Assembly (NCBI RefSeq): GCF_900094625.1
Contig: NZ_FMAJ01000028.1
Span: 1 to 40,156, forward strand
Source of the DNA: Rhizobium aethiopicum
GTDB taxonomy: Bacteria; Pseudomonadota; Alphaproteobacteria; Rhizobiales; Rhizobiaceae
DNA length: 40,156 nt
Reading direction: 5' to 3'
This document shows positions 24,473 to 32,703 of the stretch, piece by piece. Under the pieces are notes generated by a model. It was not told the DNA's origin. It ran no database searches and worked only from the letters and a program-made list of their open reading frames with translations. The translations under genes were made by a program, and so were the position numbers. Positions within the stretch are counted from its first letter, which is position 1; each line of letters opens with the position of its first letter.

Positions 24473-25930
24473 TCAGGACAGCCCGCCGATGTGGAAACTC
24501 TTCATTTCCAGATATTCCTCAATGCCGCATTGTGCGCCCTCACGCCCGAGGCCCGATTGTTTGACGCCGCCGAACGGGGCGACCTCGGTCGAAATCGCGC
24601 CCGTGTTCAGGCCGAGCATGCCGAATTCGAGCGCTTCGCCGACGCGCCACGACCGTTTCAGGCTCTCCGTGTAGAAATAGGCTGCAAGGCCGAAGGGGGT
24701 GGAATTCGCGATGCGGATCGCCTCCTCCTCTGTGTCGAACCGGAACAGCGGCGCAACGGGTCCGAATGTCTCTTCAGTGGCAAGCTGCATGTCTGTCGTC
24801 GCGCCCCCCAGCACGATCGGCGCCGCATATTGATCGCCCGCAGGCATGGAACCGGCAGTGGCGAGGATCTTGGCTCCCTTTTCTACCGCATCCTCCACGT
24901 GACGATTGATCTTTTCGATCGCAGCCTTGTTGATCATCGGGCCGATATCCGTGCCTGCCTCGGTGCCGGCCCCGACCTTCATGGCCGAGACACGTGCGCC
25001 AAGCTTCGCGGCAAAGGCATCATAAACGCCGGACTGGACAAGAAGGCGGTTGGCGCAGACGCAGGTCTGCCCGCCGTTGCGGAATTTCGATGCGATCGCG
25101 CCTTCCACGGCAAGATCGAGATCAGCATCGTCGAAAACGATGAACGGTGCGTTGCCGCCCAGTTCGAGACTGAGCCGCTTGACGCTGTCGGCCGCCCCGC
25201 GCATCAGCAGCGAACCGACGCGGGTCGAGCCTGTGAAAGAGATCTTGCGGACAGTCTGGTTCGTCATCAGTTCGTCGCCGATTGCGGTCGGCATGCCGGT
25301 GACGATGTTGATCACGCCCTTTGGAATGCCGGCGCGCTCCGCCAGTACGGCGAGCGCCAGCGCCGAAAAGGGGGTCAGGTCGGATGGCTTGATGACGACC
25401 GTGCAACCTGCCGCAAGCGCCGGCCCCACCTTGCGGGTGATCATCGCATTGGGAAAGTTCCACGGCGTGATGATCGCCGATACGCCGACGGGCTCCCTCA
25501 GAACGACGATGCGCCGGTCCGGCGTCGGCGAGGGAATGGTCGTTCCGCCGATGCGGCGCGCTTCCTCGGAAAACCATTTGATGAATGAGGCGCCGTAGCG
25601 GATTTCGCCGAGCGCTTCCGTGAGCGGCTTGCCCTGTTCCATGGTCAGGATCAGCGCCAGGTCCTCGATATTGTCGAGCATCAGATCGTGCCAGGCCTCG
25701 AGCAGGGCGGCGCGCTCGGCATGGGTCTTTGCCCGCCAAGGGCCAAAAGCCTTTTCTGCCGCCATGATAGCGGCCTGTGTGTCGGCTCCGTCCATGTCGG
25801 GCACGGAACCCAGCACATGCTGCGTCGCCGGATCGATCACCTCTATGGTGCGCCCCGCTGCGGCCCCGCACCATTCTCCGTCGATGAGCCCTTGCTGGCG
25901 CAGCAGGCTTTGATCCCTTAATCCGTTCAT
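24473..25930 (-). CDS. gabD: Succinate-semialdehyde dehydrogenase (NAD(P)+), GabD type
   Basis: 485 aa, ALDH superfamily. The ATG at 25930 follows AGGGGA. TPWNFP (155-160), FTGSTRVG (232-239), general-base E257 in LELGGNAPF and catalytic C290 in GGQTCVCANR are in order. The last combination (GGQTCVCANR, then GGVKQSGLGREG) is typical of SSADH/glutarate-semialdehyde dehydrogenases. It oxidises succinate semialdehyde to succinate, feeding the TCA cycle, for example from 4-aminobutyrate. It is last in the six-gene minus operon that starts at 31131 and ends at the shared terminator. Substrate specificity inside the family is not certain; 5-carbon semialdehydes are the main alternative. Confidence 0.88.
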   Translation of the reverse strand: MNGLRDQSLLRQQGLIDGEWCGAAAGRTIEVIDPATQHVLGSVPDMDGADTQAAIMAAEKAFGPWRAKTHAERAALLEAWHDLMLDNIEDLALILTMEQGKPLTEALGEIRYGASFIKWFSEEARRIGGTTIPSPTPDRRIVVLREPVGVSAIITPWNFPNAMITRKVGPALAAGCTVVIKPSDLTPFSALALAVLAERAGIPKGVINIVTGMPTAIGDELMTNQTVRKISFTGSTRVGSLLMRGAADSVKRLSLELGGNAPFIVFDDADLDLAVEGAIASKFRNGGQTCVCANRLLVQSGVYDAFAAKLGARVSAMKVGAGTEAGTDIGPMINKAAIEKINRHVEDAVEKGAKILATAGSMPAGDQYAAPIVLGGATTDMQLATEETFGPVAPLFRFDTEEEAIRIANSTPFGLAAYFYTESLKRSWRVGEALEFGMLGLNTGAISTEVAPFGGVKQSGLGREGAQCGIEEYLEMKSFHIGGLS

Positions 25931-26003
25931 CTTATCCCCTTTCATCAGAGCGCCCTCCACAATTGGGGGCGCGAAGTCGCGGCGCAATTTGGTGCGACGT
26001 GCT

Positions 26004-27047
26004 CTAGTCGAGTGCCGAAAGCACCGATGCTGTGATCGCGTCGGTCTTGTCCTTGCCCGGGATAGCGCCGATGCCACGCGCCGTCGTCGCCTCGATGGCA
26101 GCCATTACCCTTCCGGCGGCGGCCGCTTCGCCGAGATGTTCGAGCATCATTGCGCCCGACCAGATGGCGGCGATCGGATTGGCAATTCCGAGATCAGCGA
26201 TATCGGGCGCGGAGCCGTGGACTGGCTCGAACATGGACGGCGCCGAACGATCGGGATTGATGTTGGCGGATGCCGCAAAGCCGAGCCCGCCCTGGATGGC
26301 GGCGCCCAGGTCCGTCAGAATGTCGCCGAACAGGTTGGATGCGACCACGACATCAAGGCTATCAGGCGCCATCACCATGCGGGCGGCCATGGCGTCGATA
26401 TGGTAGCTGGTGACCTCGACGTCCGGATATTCCGCAGAGAGCCTCTGAGTGATCTCGTCCCAGAAGGCCATCGAATATTTCTGCGCGTTGGACTTCGTCA
26501 CCGAGGCGAGTTTGCCGCGCCGCGCCCGTGCCTGCTCGAAGCCGAAACGCAGGATGCGTTCGACCCCTTTGCGGGTGAAGATCGAAGTTTCCACAGCCAC
26601 CTCGCTGTCGGTGCCCTGATGGACGCGGCCGCCGGCGCCGGAATATTCGCCCTCGGTGTTTTCGCGGATGCAGAGGATGTCGAATCCCTCCGACCGCAGC
26701 GGCCCCTGCACGCCCGGCAGCAGCCGGTGCGGGCGAATATTGGCATATTGCACGAAAGCCTTGCGGATGGGCAGCAGCAGCCCATGCAGCGACACGGAAT
26801 CCGGCACCTTGCTGGGCCAGCCGACTGCCCCGAGCAGGATGGCGTCGAAGGACCTCAGCGTCTCGATCCCATCGGCGGGCATCATGCTGCCATTCTCGAG
26901 ATAATAGTCGCAGGACCAGGGGTAACGGGTTGCCCGAAGAGAAAACCCGCTCGATCTCGCGGTCTTTTCGAGCACGGCCCAGGCTGCGTCGGTCACGTCG
27001 CGGCCGATGCCGTCTCCCGGCAGAAGGGCAATCTTGTAGGTCGTCAT
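26004..27047 (-). CDS. Tartrate dehydrogenase / D-malate dehydrogenase-type beta-decarboxylating dehydrogenase
   Basis: 347 aa, isocitrate/isopropylmalate dehydrogenase superfamily. The N-terminus reads IALLPGDGIGRDV, the substrate loop is LCIRENTEGEYSGAGGR, the catalytic Tyr and Lys are in NAQKYSMAFWDEI and near YHIDAMAARMV, and the metal and NAD sites are ASNLFGDILTDLGAA and EPVHGSAPDIAD. In this subgroup (TtuC/DmlA) the enzyme oxidises and decarboxylates D-malate, tartrate or related 2-hydroxy diacids with NAD+ and Mn2+. It is set between two ALDH genes (9 bases from the upstream one, 73 from SSADH), so a hydroxy-diacid intermediate of the same pathway is more likely than free tartrate use (inference). 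Confidence 0.86.
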   Translation of the reverse strand: MTTYKIALLPGDGIGRDVTDAAWAVLEKTARSSGFSLRATRYPWSCDYYLENGSMMPADGIETLRSFDAILLGAVGWPSKVPDSVSLHGLLLPIRKAFVQYANIRPHRLLPGVQGPLRSEGFDILCIRENTEGEYSGAGGRVHQGTDSEVAVETSIFTRKGVERILRFGFEQARARRGKLASVTKSNAQKYSMAFWDEITQRLSAEYPDVEVTSYHIDAMAARMVMAPDSLDVVVASNLFGDILTDLGAAIQGGLGFAASANINPDRSAPSMFEPVHGSAPDIADLGIANPIAAIWSGAMMLEHLGEAAAAGRVMAAIEATTARGIGAIPGKDKTDAITASVLSALD

Positions 27048-27056
27048 CTGAGCTCC

Positions 27057-28520
27057 TTAAAGGCTGATGAGCACGCTCTTGCTCTTGCGGTTGGCGTGAT
27101 AGGCTTCGCGGCCGAGATCCTTGCCGATGCCGGATTGCTTGTAGCCGCCGGTCGGCAGGATATGGTCGCGCGAGCGGCCGTATCGGTTGACCCAGACGGT
27201 GCCGGCCTGCAGGCGGCGGGTGAGGCGGATGGCGCGGGAGAGATCGCGGGTGAAGAGGCCGGCGGCAAGCCCGTAGGAGGGATGGTCGGCCAGCCCTAGC
27301 GCCTCCTCCTCCTCCTCGAATGTCTGGATGGTCAGAACCGGTCCAAAGATCTCATCGAGAACCGCGGGAGATGATGCCGTCACGCCGGAAATCAGCGTCG
27401 GTGCGTAGAAATAACCTTCACGGTCGAGGCGGCCGCCACCGGTGAGGCACTCGGCCCCGCCGTCGATCGTGGCACGGATGATCCCGTCCATCCGAGCAAT
27501 CTGACGTTCGGAGATGACGGGTGAATAATCGGTCGTTTCCTCCCAGGTGGGGCCGGGGCGGATAGCTGCCAGTCTGGCGATCAGTGCGGCTGCGAGCGCA
27601 TCCGCTATTTTCGCCTCGACGATGAGGCGGGAGCCGCATACGCAGGCCTGGCCCGCATTGGATAAAATGCTGCCGGCGATTGCGTCTGCCGCAAGGTCGA
27701 GATCGGCATCGGCGAAGACCAGCTGCGGGCTCTTGCCACCGAGCTCCAGCGTCATCGGCTTCACCCCCGTACGGGCAATATTGGTCATGATCGCCGCTCC
27801 GGCTGCGGTCGAGCCGGTGAAGCTGACTTTGGAAATTCCCGGATGTCCGGTGATAGCGGTTCCGGTGGTGGGACCGTCACCAAGGACGACGTTGACGAGA
27901 CCGGCCGGCAGGCCGGCCCGCACCGAGAGCTCGGCAAGATAGAGTGTCGAAAACGGCGTCATCTCCGATGGCTTCAACACCACCGCATTGCCCGCTGCCA
28001 GCGCCGGGCCAAGCTTCCAACCTGCCATCGACAAGGGAAAATTCCAGGGGGTAATGGCACCGACGACGCCATAGGGCTCCGTCACGATCATGCCGAAAGT
28101 CGCGTCGTCGGTCGGGACGAGATCGCCGCCTTCCTTATCCGCGAATTCGGCAAAGAAGCGGATTTGCTCGGCGGTAACGGCGATGTCGCCGGCGACGAGA
28201 TGGCCGACGGGTCGGGTTGAGGAGAGCGACTCAAGCCTGGCGAGAGTCTCCGCCTCGGCTTCGATCAGGTCCGCCCAGCGCTGCAGCGCCGTGGTGCGTT
28301 CACGCGGCCGCACGCCGCCCCAATTGCTCCTGTCTAACGCCTCCCTTGCCGTGTCAACGGCCTGATCGACAAGGGCAGCGTCGGCAAGCGGGCAGCCCGC
28401 ATAGGGCTTGCCGTCGGACGGCCGATACATGTCGATGACGGCTTGGGCCGGCATCAGCCGGCCGCCGATGAAGTGTCCCAGCGGCAGGGAAATCGTGTTC
28501 GGATCGAAGCTGAGTGTCAT
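27057..28520 (-). CDS. NAD(P)-dependent aldehyde dehydrogenase, PuuC/betaine-aldehyde dehydrogenase-like
   Basis: 487 aa, complete. The nucleotide site has TPWNFP (157-162) and FTGSTAAG, the general base is E259 in LELGGKSPQ, and the catalytic nucleophile is C293 in NAGQACVCGSR. The C-terminal SGIGKDLGREAYHANRKSKSV is as in PuuC/BetB-like enzymes. It should oxidise an amino- or hydroxy-aldehyde made by the oxidase or aminotransferase of the locus. The ATG at 28520 follows AAGGA. It lies 144 bases after the cupin gene, with a hairpin between, and 9 bases before the tartrate-dehydrogenase-like gene. A run of five Glu codons near residue 405 is a local oddity of coding, not a repeat element. Confidence 0.88.
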   Translation of the reverse strand: MTLSFDPNTISLPLGHFIGGRLMPAQAVIDMYRPSDGKPYAGCPLADAALVDQAVDTAREALDRSNWGGVRPRERTTALQRWADLIEAEAETLARLESLSSTRPVGHLVAGDIAVTAEQIRFFAEFADKEGGDLVPTDDATFGMIVTEPYGVVGAITPWNFPLSMAGWKLGPALAAGNAVVLKPSEMTPFSTLYLAELSVRAGLPAGLVNVVLGDGPTTGTAITGHPGISKVSFTGSTAAGAAIMTNIARTGVKPMTLELGGKSPQLVFADADLDLAADAIAGSILSNAGQACVCGSRLIVEAKIADALAAALIARLAAIRPGPTWEETTDYSPVISERQIARMDGIIRATIDGGAECLTGGGRLDREGYFYAPTLISGVTASSPAVLDEIFGPVLTIQTFEEEEEALGLADHPSYGLAAGLFTRDLSRAIRLTRRLQAGTVWVNRYGRSRDHILPTGGYKQSGIGKDLGREAYHANRKSKSVLISL

Positions 28521-28624
28521 TGCGTGTCCTTGGCATGAGCTGACGTAAGCCTAGCTTGGGAACACGAGCAGCATGCTTCGACCGGGAATGCTGCGGCGGA
28601 TAAAAATTGCGTTTTCCGCGCCGA

Positions 28625-28648
28625 CGCCAGTCAAATATACGGCTGGCG
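28625..28648 (-). other. Intercistronic hairpin between cupin and ALDH genes
   Basis: CGCCAGTC (28625-28632) pairs with GGCTGGCG (28641-28648) over 8 positions, one of them a G-T wobble, around an 8-base loop, 17 bases after the cupin stop. AAAACGCAATTTTT follows some 15 bases later on the minus strand. It may be a partial terminator or a message-stability element. Confidence 0.4.
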
Positions 28649-28664
28649 CCGGGCCGCCTCACCG

Positions 28665-29018
28665 TCACGTCACGGTCACGTAGATCTTGCGAACCGTCTC
28701 GATCGTCTTCCAGACGCCGGTAAAGCCAGGCTTCATGACGAAACTGTCGCCGGCCTTGTAGATCACCGGTTCTCCTCCGTCCGGCGTGAGTTCGACCAGG
28801 CCGGAAAGAATATGGCAGAACTCGAATGTCTCGCCCTTGATCGAACGCGTCTCACCGGGCGTTGCTTCCCATACGCCGGTATGAACCGTCTCAGCGCAAG
28901 CGACATCCTGCGCCCAGGTCTTGAAGGTGGGATTGCCCGCGATCAGGCGCTCGGGAAGGGGGCCGGATTCGCGCGGCGTCTGCGATGGGTTGGCGTCGAT
29001 TGTCTTGAGCAGGGACAT
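28665..29018 (-). CDS. Small cupin-domain protein (DUF861/Cupin_3 type)
   Basis: 117 aa single-domain cupin. The motif-1 region reads GVWEATPGETRSIKGETFEFCHILSGLVELTPDGG and motif 2 is YKAGDSFVMKPGFTGVWKT, as in the Cupin_3 group (related to (S)-ureidoglycine aminohydrolase and EutQ). The histidines of canonical cupin motif 1 are mostly replaced (E and F-E-F-C-H), so metal binding is uncertain. AAAGGA stands before the ATG at 29018. It lies between the 2-hydroxyacid dehydrogenase (40 bases upstream) and the ALDH. Cupins of this kind often accompany PuuB-like oxidases and may bind or process an unstable imine or aldehyde intermediate (inference). Confidence 0.83.
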   Translation of the reverse strand: MSLLKTIDANPSQTPRESGPLPERLIAGNPTFKTWAQDVACAETVHTGVWEATPGETRSIKGETFEFCHILSGLVELTPDGGEPVIYKAGDSFVMKPGFTGVWKTIETVRKIYVTVT

Positions 29019-29058
29019 GGATTTCCTTTCCGAGGTGCAGATGGTGGTTGAGAGAGGA

Positions 29059-29982
29059 TCAATAGCCGCGGCTGCGATCGACCAGTCCGATCGGATCGAG
29101 GCCCGCCTGGTGCCGTTTGATGTTGCCGATTACCGCCGCCGCCGCGGTTTCGGCTTGGGTGACGCTCGCAATGTGCGGCGTCAGCAGTATTTTGGGATGG
29201 TTCCAGAAGGCGTGGCCCGATGGCAGCGGCTCCGGTTCGGTGACATCGACGACGGCGCCGGAAAGATGCCCGGTGTCGAGCGCGCCGACGAGGGCTTCAT
29301 GATCCAGCTGGGCGCCGCGACCGGCGTGAACGAGCGCAGCCCCGACGGGAAGCCTGGAGAAAAGCTCGGCATTGAGGAAGCCGCGCGTTTCCACCGTCAG
29401 CGGCAGCATGCAGACCAGAATGTCGCTGGTTTCAAGCAGGGCTTGCAGCCCTTCCCCTCCGCTGAGGCACCGAACACGGTCGATCGCGCGCGGAGTGCGG
29501 CTCCAACCGGACAGCGGAAAGCCGAAGGGACGCAAACTCTCAAGCACTGCACTTCCCAGCATGCCGAGCCCTAGCACGCCGATGCGGCGCTCTGCGGCCT
29601 GAACGGCTGGAATCGGCTGCCAGATCCCGCGCCGCTGCTGGTCGAGATAGGCCGGCAGATGACGATGGAGTGCGAGGACGGCGAGCGTCGCATACTCCTG
29701 CATCATTCTAACAATGCCGTCCTCGACCATGCGCACCACTTTGACCTGGGCGGGCACGACATCGATGCGGAACTGATCGATGCCGGCGCCGATCGAAAAC
29801 AGGATTTCGAGATTGCGATAGCGCGCGAGATCATCCGGCACGGTCCAGGTGATCAGGTAGCGCACGGCGTCCGGTTCGACCGAGGCCGGATCCATGGCGA
29901 AGGCTATGCCGGGCAGTTCGCGCGCGAAGGCCTCGGCGAATATGGCGCCGCGCTTCGCATCGGAATTGAAGAGAAAGGTCAT
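29059..29982 (-). CDS. D-2-hydroxyacid dehydrogenase, glyoxylate/hydroxypyruvate reductase (GhrA-like)
   Basis: 307 aa. The catalytic domain opens MTFLFNSDAKRG. The NAD(P) motif is IGVLGLGMLGSAVLESL (about 135-151), with WSRTPR after it favouring NADPH. The catalytic Arg is in VHAGRGAQLDHEAL, the Glu in VTEPEPLP, and the His in LLTPHIASVT. GhrA-type enzymes reduce glyoxylate or hydroxypyruvate, or oxidise D-2-hydroxy acids. AAGGAG stands seven bases before the ATG. It is second in the operon, 24 bases after the ArgE-like gene and 40 before the cupin. The presence of a tartrate-type dehydrogenase in the same operon suggests C2-C4 hydroxy or keto acids as intermediates (inference). Confidence 0.87.
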   Translation of the reverse strand: MTFLFNSDAKRGAIFAEAFARELPGIAFAMDPASVEPDAVRYLITWTVPDDLARYRNLEILFSIGAGIDQFRIDVVPAQVKVVRMVEDGIVRMMQEYATLAVLALHRHLPAYLDQQRRGIWQPIPAVQAAERRIGVLGLGMLGSAVLESLRPFGFPLSGWSRTPRAIDRVRCLSGGEGLQALLETSDILVCMLPLTVETRGFLNAELFSRLPVGAALVHAGRGAQLDHEALVGALDTGHLSGAVVDVTEPEPLPSGHAFWNHPKILLTPHIASVTQAETAAAAVIGNIKRHQAGLDPIGLVDRSRGY

Positions 29983-30006
29983 TGCATCGGCTCCTTGATC
30001 GGACTG

Positions 30007-31131
30007 TCAGACGGTGCAATGTCCGGCGAGTGCCTCGATCATCGACTGGCATGCCTGGATTTCGCTCGCGAGGATGAATTCGTCCGGCCGATGAGCACGG
30101 GCGATATCGCCCGGCCCGCAGATGATCGCATCAACGCCGGCTCGCTGGAAAAGGCCAGCCTCGGTGCCGTAGCTGACGGCGGCGAGCGGCTCGATACCTG
30201 TGAGTTCGCCGAGTAAGCGGGCAAGCGGCGCATCGGCAGCAAGCGACAGCGCCGGATAGGCGCTGAGTTCGCGCCACTCCGACCCGAAGCCGCGCTGTGC
30301 TAGCGCCTCGGCCACGGCGCGCAGCGGCGTCAGTAGCGCGGCCGGATCAATTCCGGAAATGGCTCTGGCTTCGAACTCGGCCTCGCAGCTATCGGGAATG
30401 ATGTTGACGGCCTGGCCGCCCTTCAACGTGCCGACCTGAAGCGAGGAATACGGCGGTTCGAATACGTGCTCGAACGGGCCTTGCGTCAGCCGTCCGGCTT
30501 CGGCGCTGGCGCAAGCCAATATCTCCGCCATGGCATGGATGGCATTTAGTCCCTGGTCCGGGCGGGAGGAGTGGCCGGACCGGCCCCTGATCGTCAGCCG
30601 GGCGGCGGCCTTGCCCTTGTGGGCGCGGATCGCCCGCATGCCGCTCGGTTCGCCGATGATCGCGCCGAGCGGATGTGCACAGAGCTCAGGCAGGCGCGCG
30701 ATCATGTGCGGGACGCCGCGGCAGCCTGCCTCCTCATCATAGGAAAAGGCGAGATGGATGGGCCGGCGGAGCCGTGTCGCCGCGAGTGCCGGAACGGCGG
30801 CAAGAACGACGGCGAGAAAACCCTTCATATCGGTCGTTCCGCGGCCGTAGAGGCGGTCCTTTTCGGCGCGCAGGCAGAACGGATCGCTACTCCACCCGCC
30901 TTCGGCGGCGGGGACCACGTCCATATGGCCGGAGAGGATATAGCCCGGCGTCTCCTTTGGGCCGATGGTGGCGAAGAGGTTCGACCGGTCGCCCTCGGGG
31001 CCGGCAATCTCCGCGGTGGCAATGCCGTGAAGTTGCAGGTACTGCCGTATCCACCCGACGATCTCGTGGTTCGGCGTGCCGACGACGGAGGGAAAGCCGA
31101 TGAGCCTTTCGAGGATTTCAATTGCCTGCAT
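30007..31131 (-). CDS. M20 family deacylase, acetylornithine deacetylase (ArgE)-like
   Basis: 374 aa from the ATG at 31131 (GAGG eight bases upstream); an extension to 31170 is open but lacks a ribosome site. Zinc ligands and the catalytic Asp are in ILSGHMDVVPAAEGG, RGTTDMKGFLA and EEAGCRG (Glu-Glu pair); the dimerisation domain has IRGRSGHSSRPDQGLNA. The family hydrolyses N-acyl amino acids; in this catabolic operon it is unlikely to be the biosynthetic ArgE. With two GNAT acetyltransferases in the locus, an N-acetylated amine or amino acid intermediate, or an imported acyl amino acid, is a reasonable guess (inference). It is first in the minus operon and is divergent to the GNAT gene at 31381, with a 249-base promoter region between them. 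Confidence 0.85.
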   Translation of the reverse strand: MQAIEILERLIGFPSVVGTPNHEIVGWIRQYLQLHGIATAEIAGPEGDRSNLFATIGPKETPGYILSGHMDVVPAAEGGWSSDPFCLRAEKDRLYGRGTTDMKGFLAVVLAAVPALAATRLRRPIHLAFSYDEEAGCRGVPHMIARLPELCAHPLGAIIGEPSGMRAIRAHKGKAAARLTIRGRSGHSSRPDQGLNAIHAMAEILACASAEAGRLTQGPFEHVFEPPYSSLQVGTLKGGQAVNIIPDSCEAEFEARAISGIDPAALLTPLRAVAEALAQRGFGSEWRELSAYPALSLAADAPLARLLGELTGIEPLAAVSYGTEAGLFQRAGVDAIICGPGDIARAHRPDEFILASEIQACQSMIEALAGHCTV

Positions 31132-31380
31132 GAGCGTCCTCACGGCGCGGGATGTCGAGTCGCCGGGCACGGTGTGCCGCCGGCGCTACCGGTCTGGTCG
31201 AAGACTGTAGAGACCCGCCCAGGCTTTATTTGCTGAAACTGCAGCGGATTTGAACGATTGTTGTGTTTGCACCGGCTTCGCCAGTGAATTGTATCGCGCG
31301 ATTCGTCCTAATCTCGACGAAGGAGTATCCGGGGCAGCTTTCCCTAGGGGCTGGCCGGACGATGCGGCAGGAGGGCAGGA

Positions 31381-32283
31381 GTGAGTGCACTGACATCCGA
31401 ATCCAGGTTGGTCGATAGTTTCGAGACCCGCATTGTCGAGATCGACAGCATCGACCTCGATAAGCTGCATGCGCTTTCGATGTCGGTGGCTTGGCCGCAT
31501 CGCCGCGAAGACTGGCAGTTCCTGCGCGAATTCGGGCAGGGCATCGCAGCAATCGATGAAATCGGCCGCATCCTGGGCTCTGCGATGTGGTTTCCCTATG
31601 ATCGCCGGTTTGCCACGATCGGTATGGTCATCACTTCGCCGCGCCTGCAGGCCAATGGCGCCGGACAATGGCTGATGGGCCACGCACTCAACCAGGTGGC
31701 CGGAAGAAATCTTGGGCTGAACGCGACGAGGGCGGCGCGGCGCCTTTATCTGTCGTTGGATTTTGTCCGTGAGGCGCCCGTCTTTCAATGCCAGGGCGAA
31801 GCAATATCGCCGCCGGATGTGGAATTGCCGGCCGGTGCCATGGTGCGGCCCGTGGAAGCGGGAGATCTGCAGGCGATCGCGGAACTCGATAGCCTGGCCT
31901 TCGGCACGGATCGGACGCCGCTTTTGGCTCGGCTCATGCCACATTCCAAGGGCGTCGTGCTTGTCCGCGCCGGCCGGATCGAGGCCTTCTCGCTTTGCCG
32001 AAGGTTCGGGCGCGGCCATGTCGTCGGCCCGGTAGTGGCGCGCAGTGAAGCAGATGCGATCGCTGTCGTCCATCCGCATGTGCTTGAGCATGCGGGATCA
32101 TTCCTGCGCCTCGACACACGCGAGAAAGCCGGGATGTTTGCCGATTTTCTCTCCCGCTGCGGCCTTGCTATTTACGACTTCGTGACGACCATGTCGTTGG
32201 GCGACCCTTGGCTCCCGGTTCTGGGCCGCGACGCGGGGCATCAGCCGAAAACATATGCGCTCGTGAGCCAGGCGCTCGGTTGA
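31381..32283 (+). CDS. Two-domain GNAT acetyltransferase, paralogue of the gene at 16221
   Basis: 300 aa from the GTG at 31381, which follows GGAGGGCAGGA. Features shared with the product of 16221-17057 are VAWPHRREDWQFL near residue 37, the acetyl-CoA loop region SPRLQANGAGQWLMGHAL, a second GNAT-like domain starting VRPVEAGDLQAIAELDSLAFGTDR, CRRFGRGHVVGPVVA, and the C-terminus YALVSQALG. The acetyl-CoA loop is degenerate compared with the paralogue (NGAGQWL against RGRGLGRRL), so it may bind the cofactor poorly or act on a different amine. It is divergent to the ArgE-like operon and probably shares regulation with it. Confidence 0.8.
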   Translation: MSALTSESRLVDSFETRIVEIDSIDLDKLHALSMSVAWPHRREDWQFLREFGQGIAAIDEIGRILGSAMWFPYDRRFATIGMVITSPRLQANGAGQWLMGHALNQVAGRNLGLNATRAARRLYLSLDFVREAPVFQCQGEAISPPDVELPAGAMVRPVEAGDLQAIAELDSLAFGTDRTPLLARLMPHSKGVVLVRAGRIEAFSLCRRFGRGHVVGPVVARSEADAIAVVHPHVLEHAGSFLRLDTREKAGMFADFLSRCGLAIYDFVTTMSLGDPWLPVLGRDAGHQPKTYALVSQALG

Positions 32284-32290
32284 CTCCGAA

Positions 32291-32494
32291 TTAAACGCCA
32301 GGACAGATGGGGATCGCGGCCAAAGCCTTGATACGTTCGACTTCGGGTCGGAACGAACGATATTGCCATAGGCCTTCCTCGGTTTCTCGCCGATATACGG
32401 TCTCCAGCCAGAACACCGTGTCGTCGATCGGCAGGACGGGATGCCAGGCATACCACTCCGACCAGATCCTTCTTGGTTGCTCGTTACCCATCAT
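32291..32494 (-). CDS. Small tryptophan-rich hypothetical protein
   Basis: 67 aa (or 66 from the second ATG at 32491) with AGGGG upstream. The sequence is rich in aromatic residues: WSEWYAWHPVLP, VFWLETVYRRE, WQYRSF. The pattern WxxWxAWxPV...WLETVxRR is one I recall from short uncharacterised proteins of phages and alphaproteobacteria; its function is unknown. No signal peptide or membrane segment. It ends 7 bases from the stop of the convergent GNAT gene. Confidence 0.65.
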   Translation of the reverse strand: MMGNEQPRRIWSEWYAWHPVLPIDDTVFWLETVYRRETEEGLWQYRSFRPEVERIKALAAIPICPGV

Positions 32495-32556
32495 CGCCCC
32501 TCTCCCATTTCTGAAGCGGTCCGCTCCGCTCATATTCTGGAGGAGAGAATTATACG

Positions 32557-32703
32557 ATGAAAATATTCTTTCACGAAGATCGTTTTGCGCCACTCGAAGG
32601 CGTCCCGTCGTCAGCCGGCAATCCGCCGTTCGAGGCCCTATCATCACTGGGAGCTCGCACCAACGGGTCAGATGCTCAGCTGATCGAGCGCAGCCCGAGA
32701 TAG
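32557..32703 (+). CDS. Very short possible protein or truncated gene (48 aa)
   Basis: An ATG at 32557 stands after a strong purine-rich ribosome site GGAGGAGAG and opens MKIFFHEDRFAPLEGVPSS; the frame stops at 32703. The start recalls histone-deacetylase/acetylpolyamine-hydrolase N-termini (M-K-x-F-F-H-x-D), but only faintly, and nothing downstream continues it. Its last 28 bases overlap the end of the convergent membrane-protein gene. It is either a small real gene or the stump of one. Confidence 0.35.
   Translation: MKIFFHEDRFAPLEGVPSSAGNPPFEALSSLGARTNGSDAQLIERSPR

Noticed and set aside
26004..27047. 3-isopropylmalate dehydrogenase (leuB)
   Set aside because: The superfamily matches, but the LCIRENTEGEYSGAGGR loop and the catabolic neighbours point to the tartrate/D-malate group.
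27300..27320. CTC repeat (tcctcctcctcctcctc) as a microsatellite
   Set aside because: It encodes a short Glu run inside the ALDH gene in frame; no sign of slippage or regulatory role.
30007..31131. Biosynthetic argE of arginine synthesis
   Set aside because: Alphaproteobacteria usually use ArgJ for this step, and the gene heads a catabolic operon.
31293..31302. ATCGCGCGAT palindrome between the ArgE-like operon and the GNAT gene as an operator
   Set aside because: A 10-bp GC-rich palindrome occurring once, with no repeat elsewhere and no regulator beside it, is not enough evidence.
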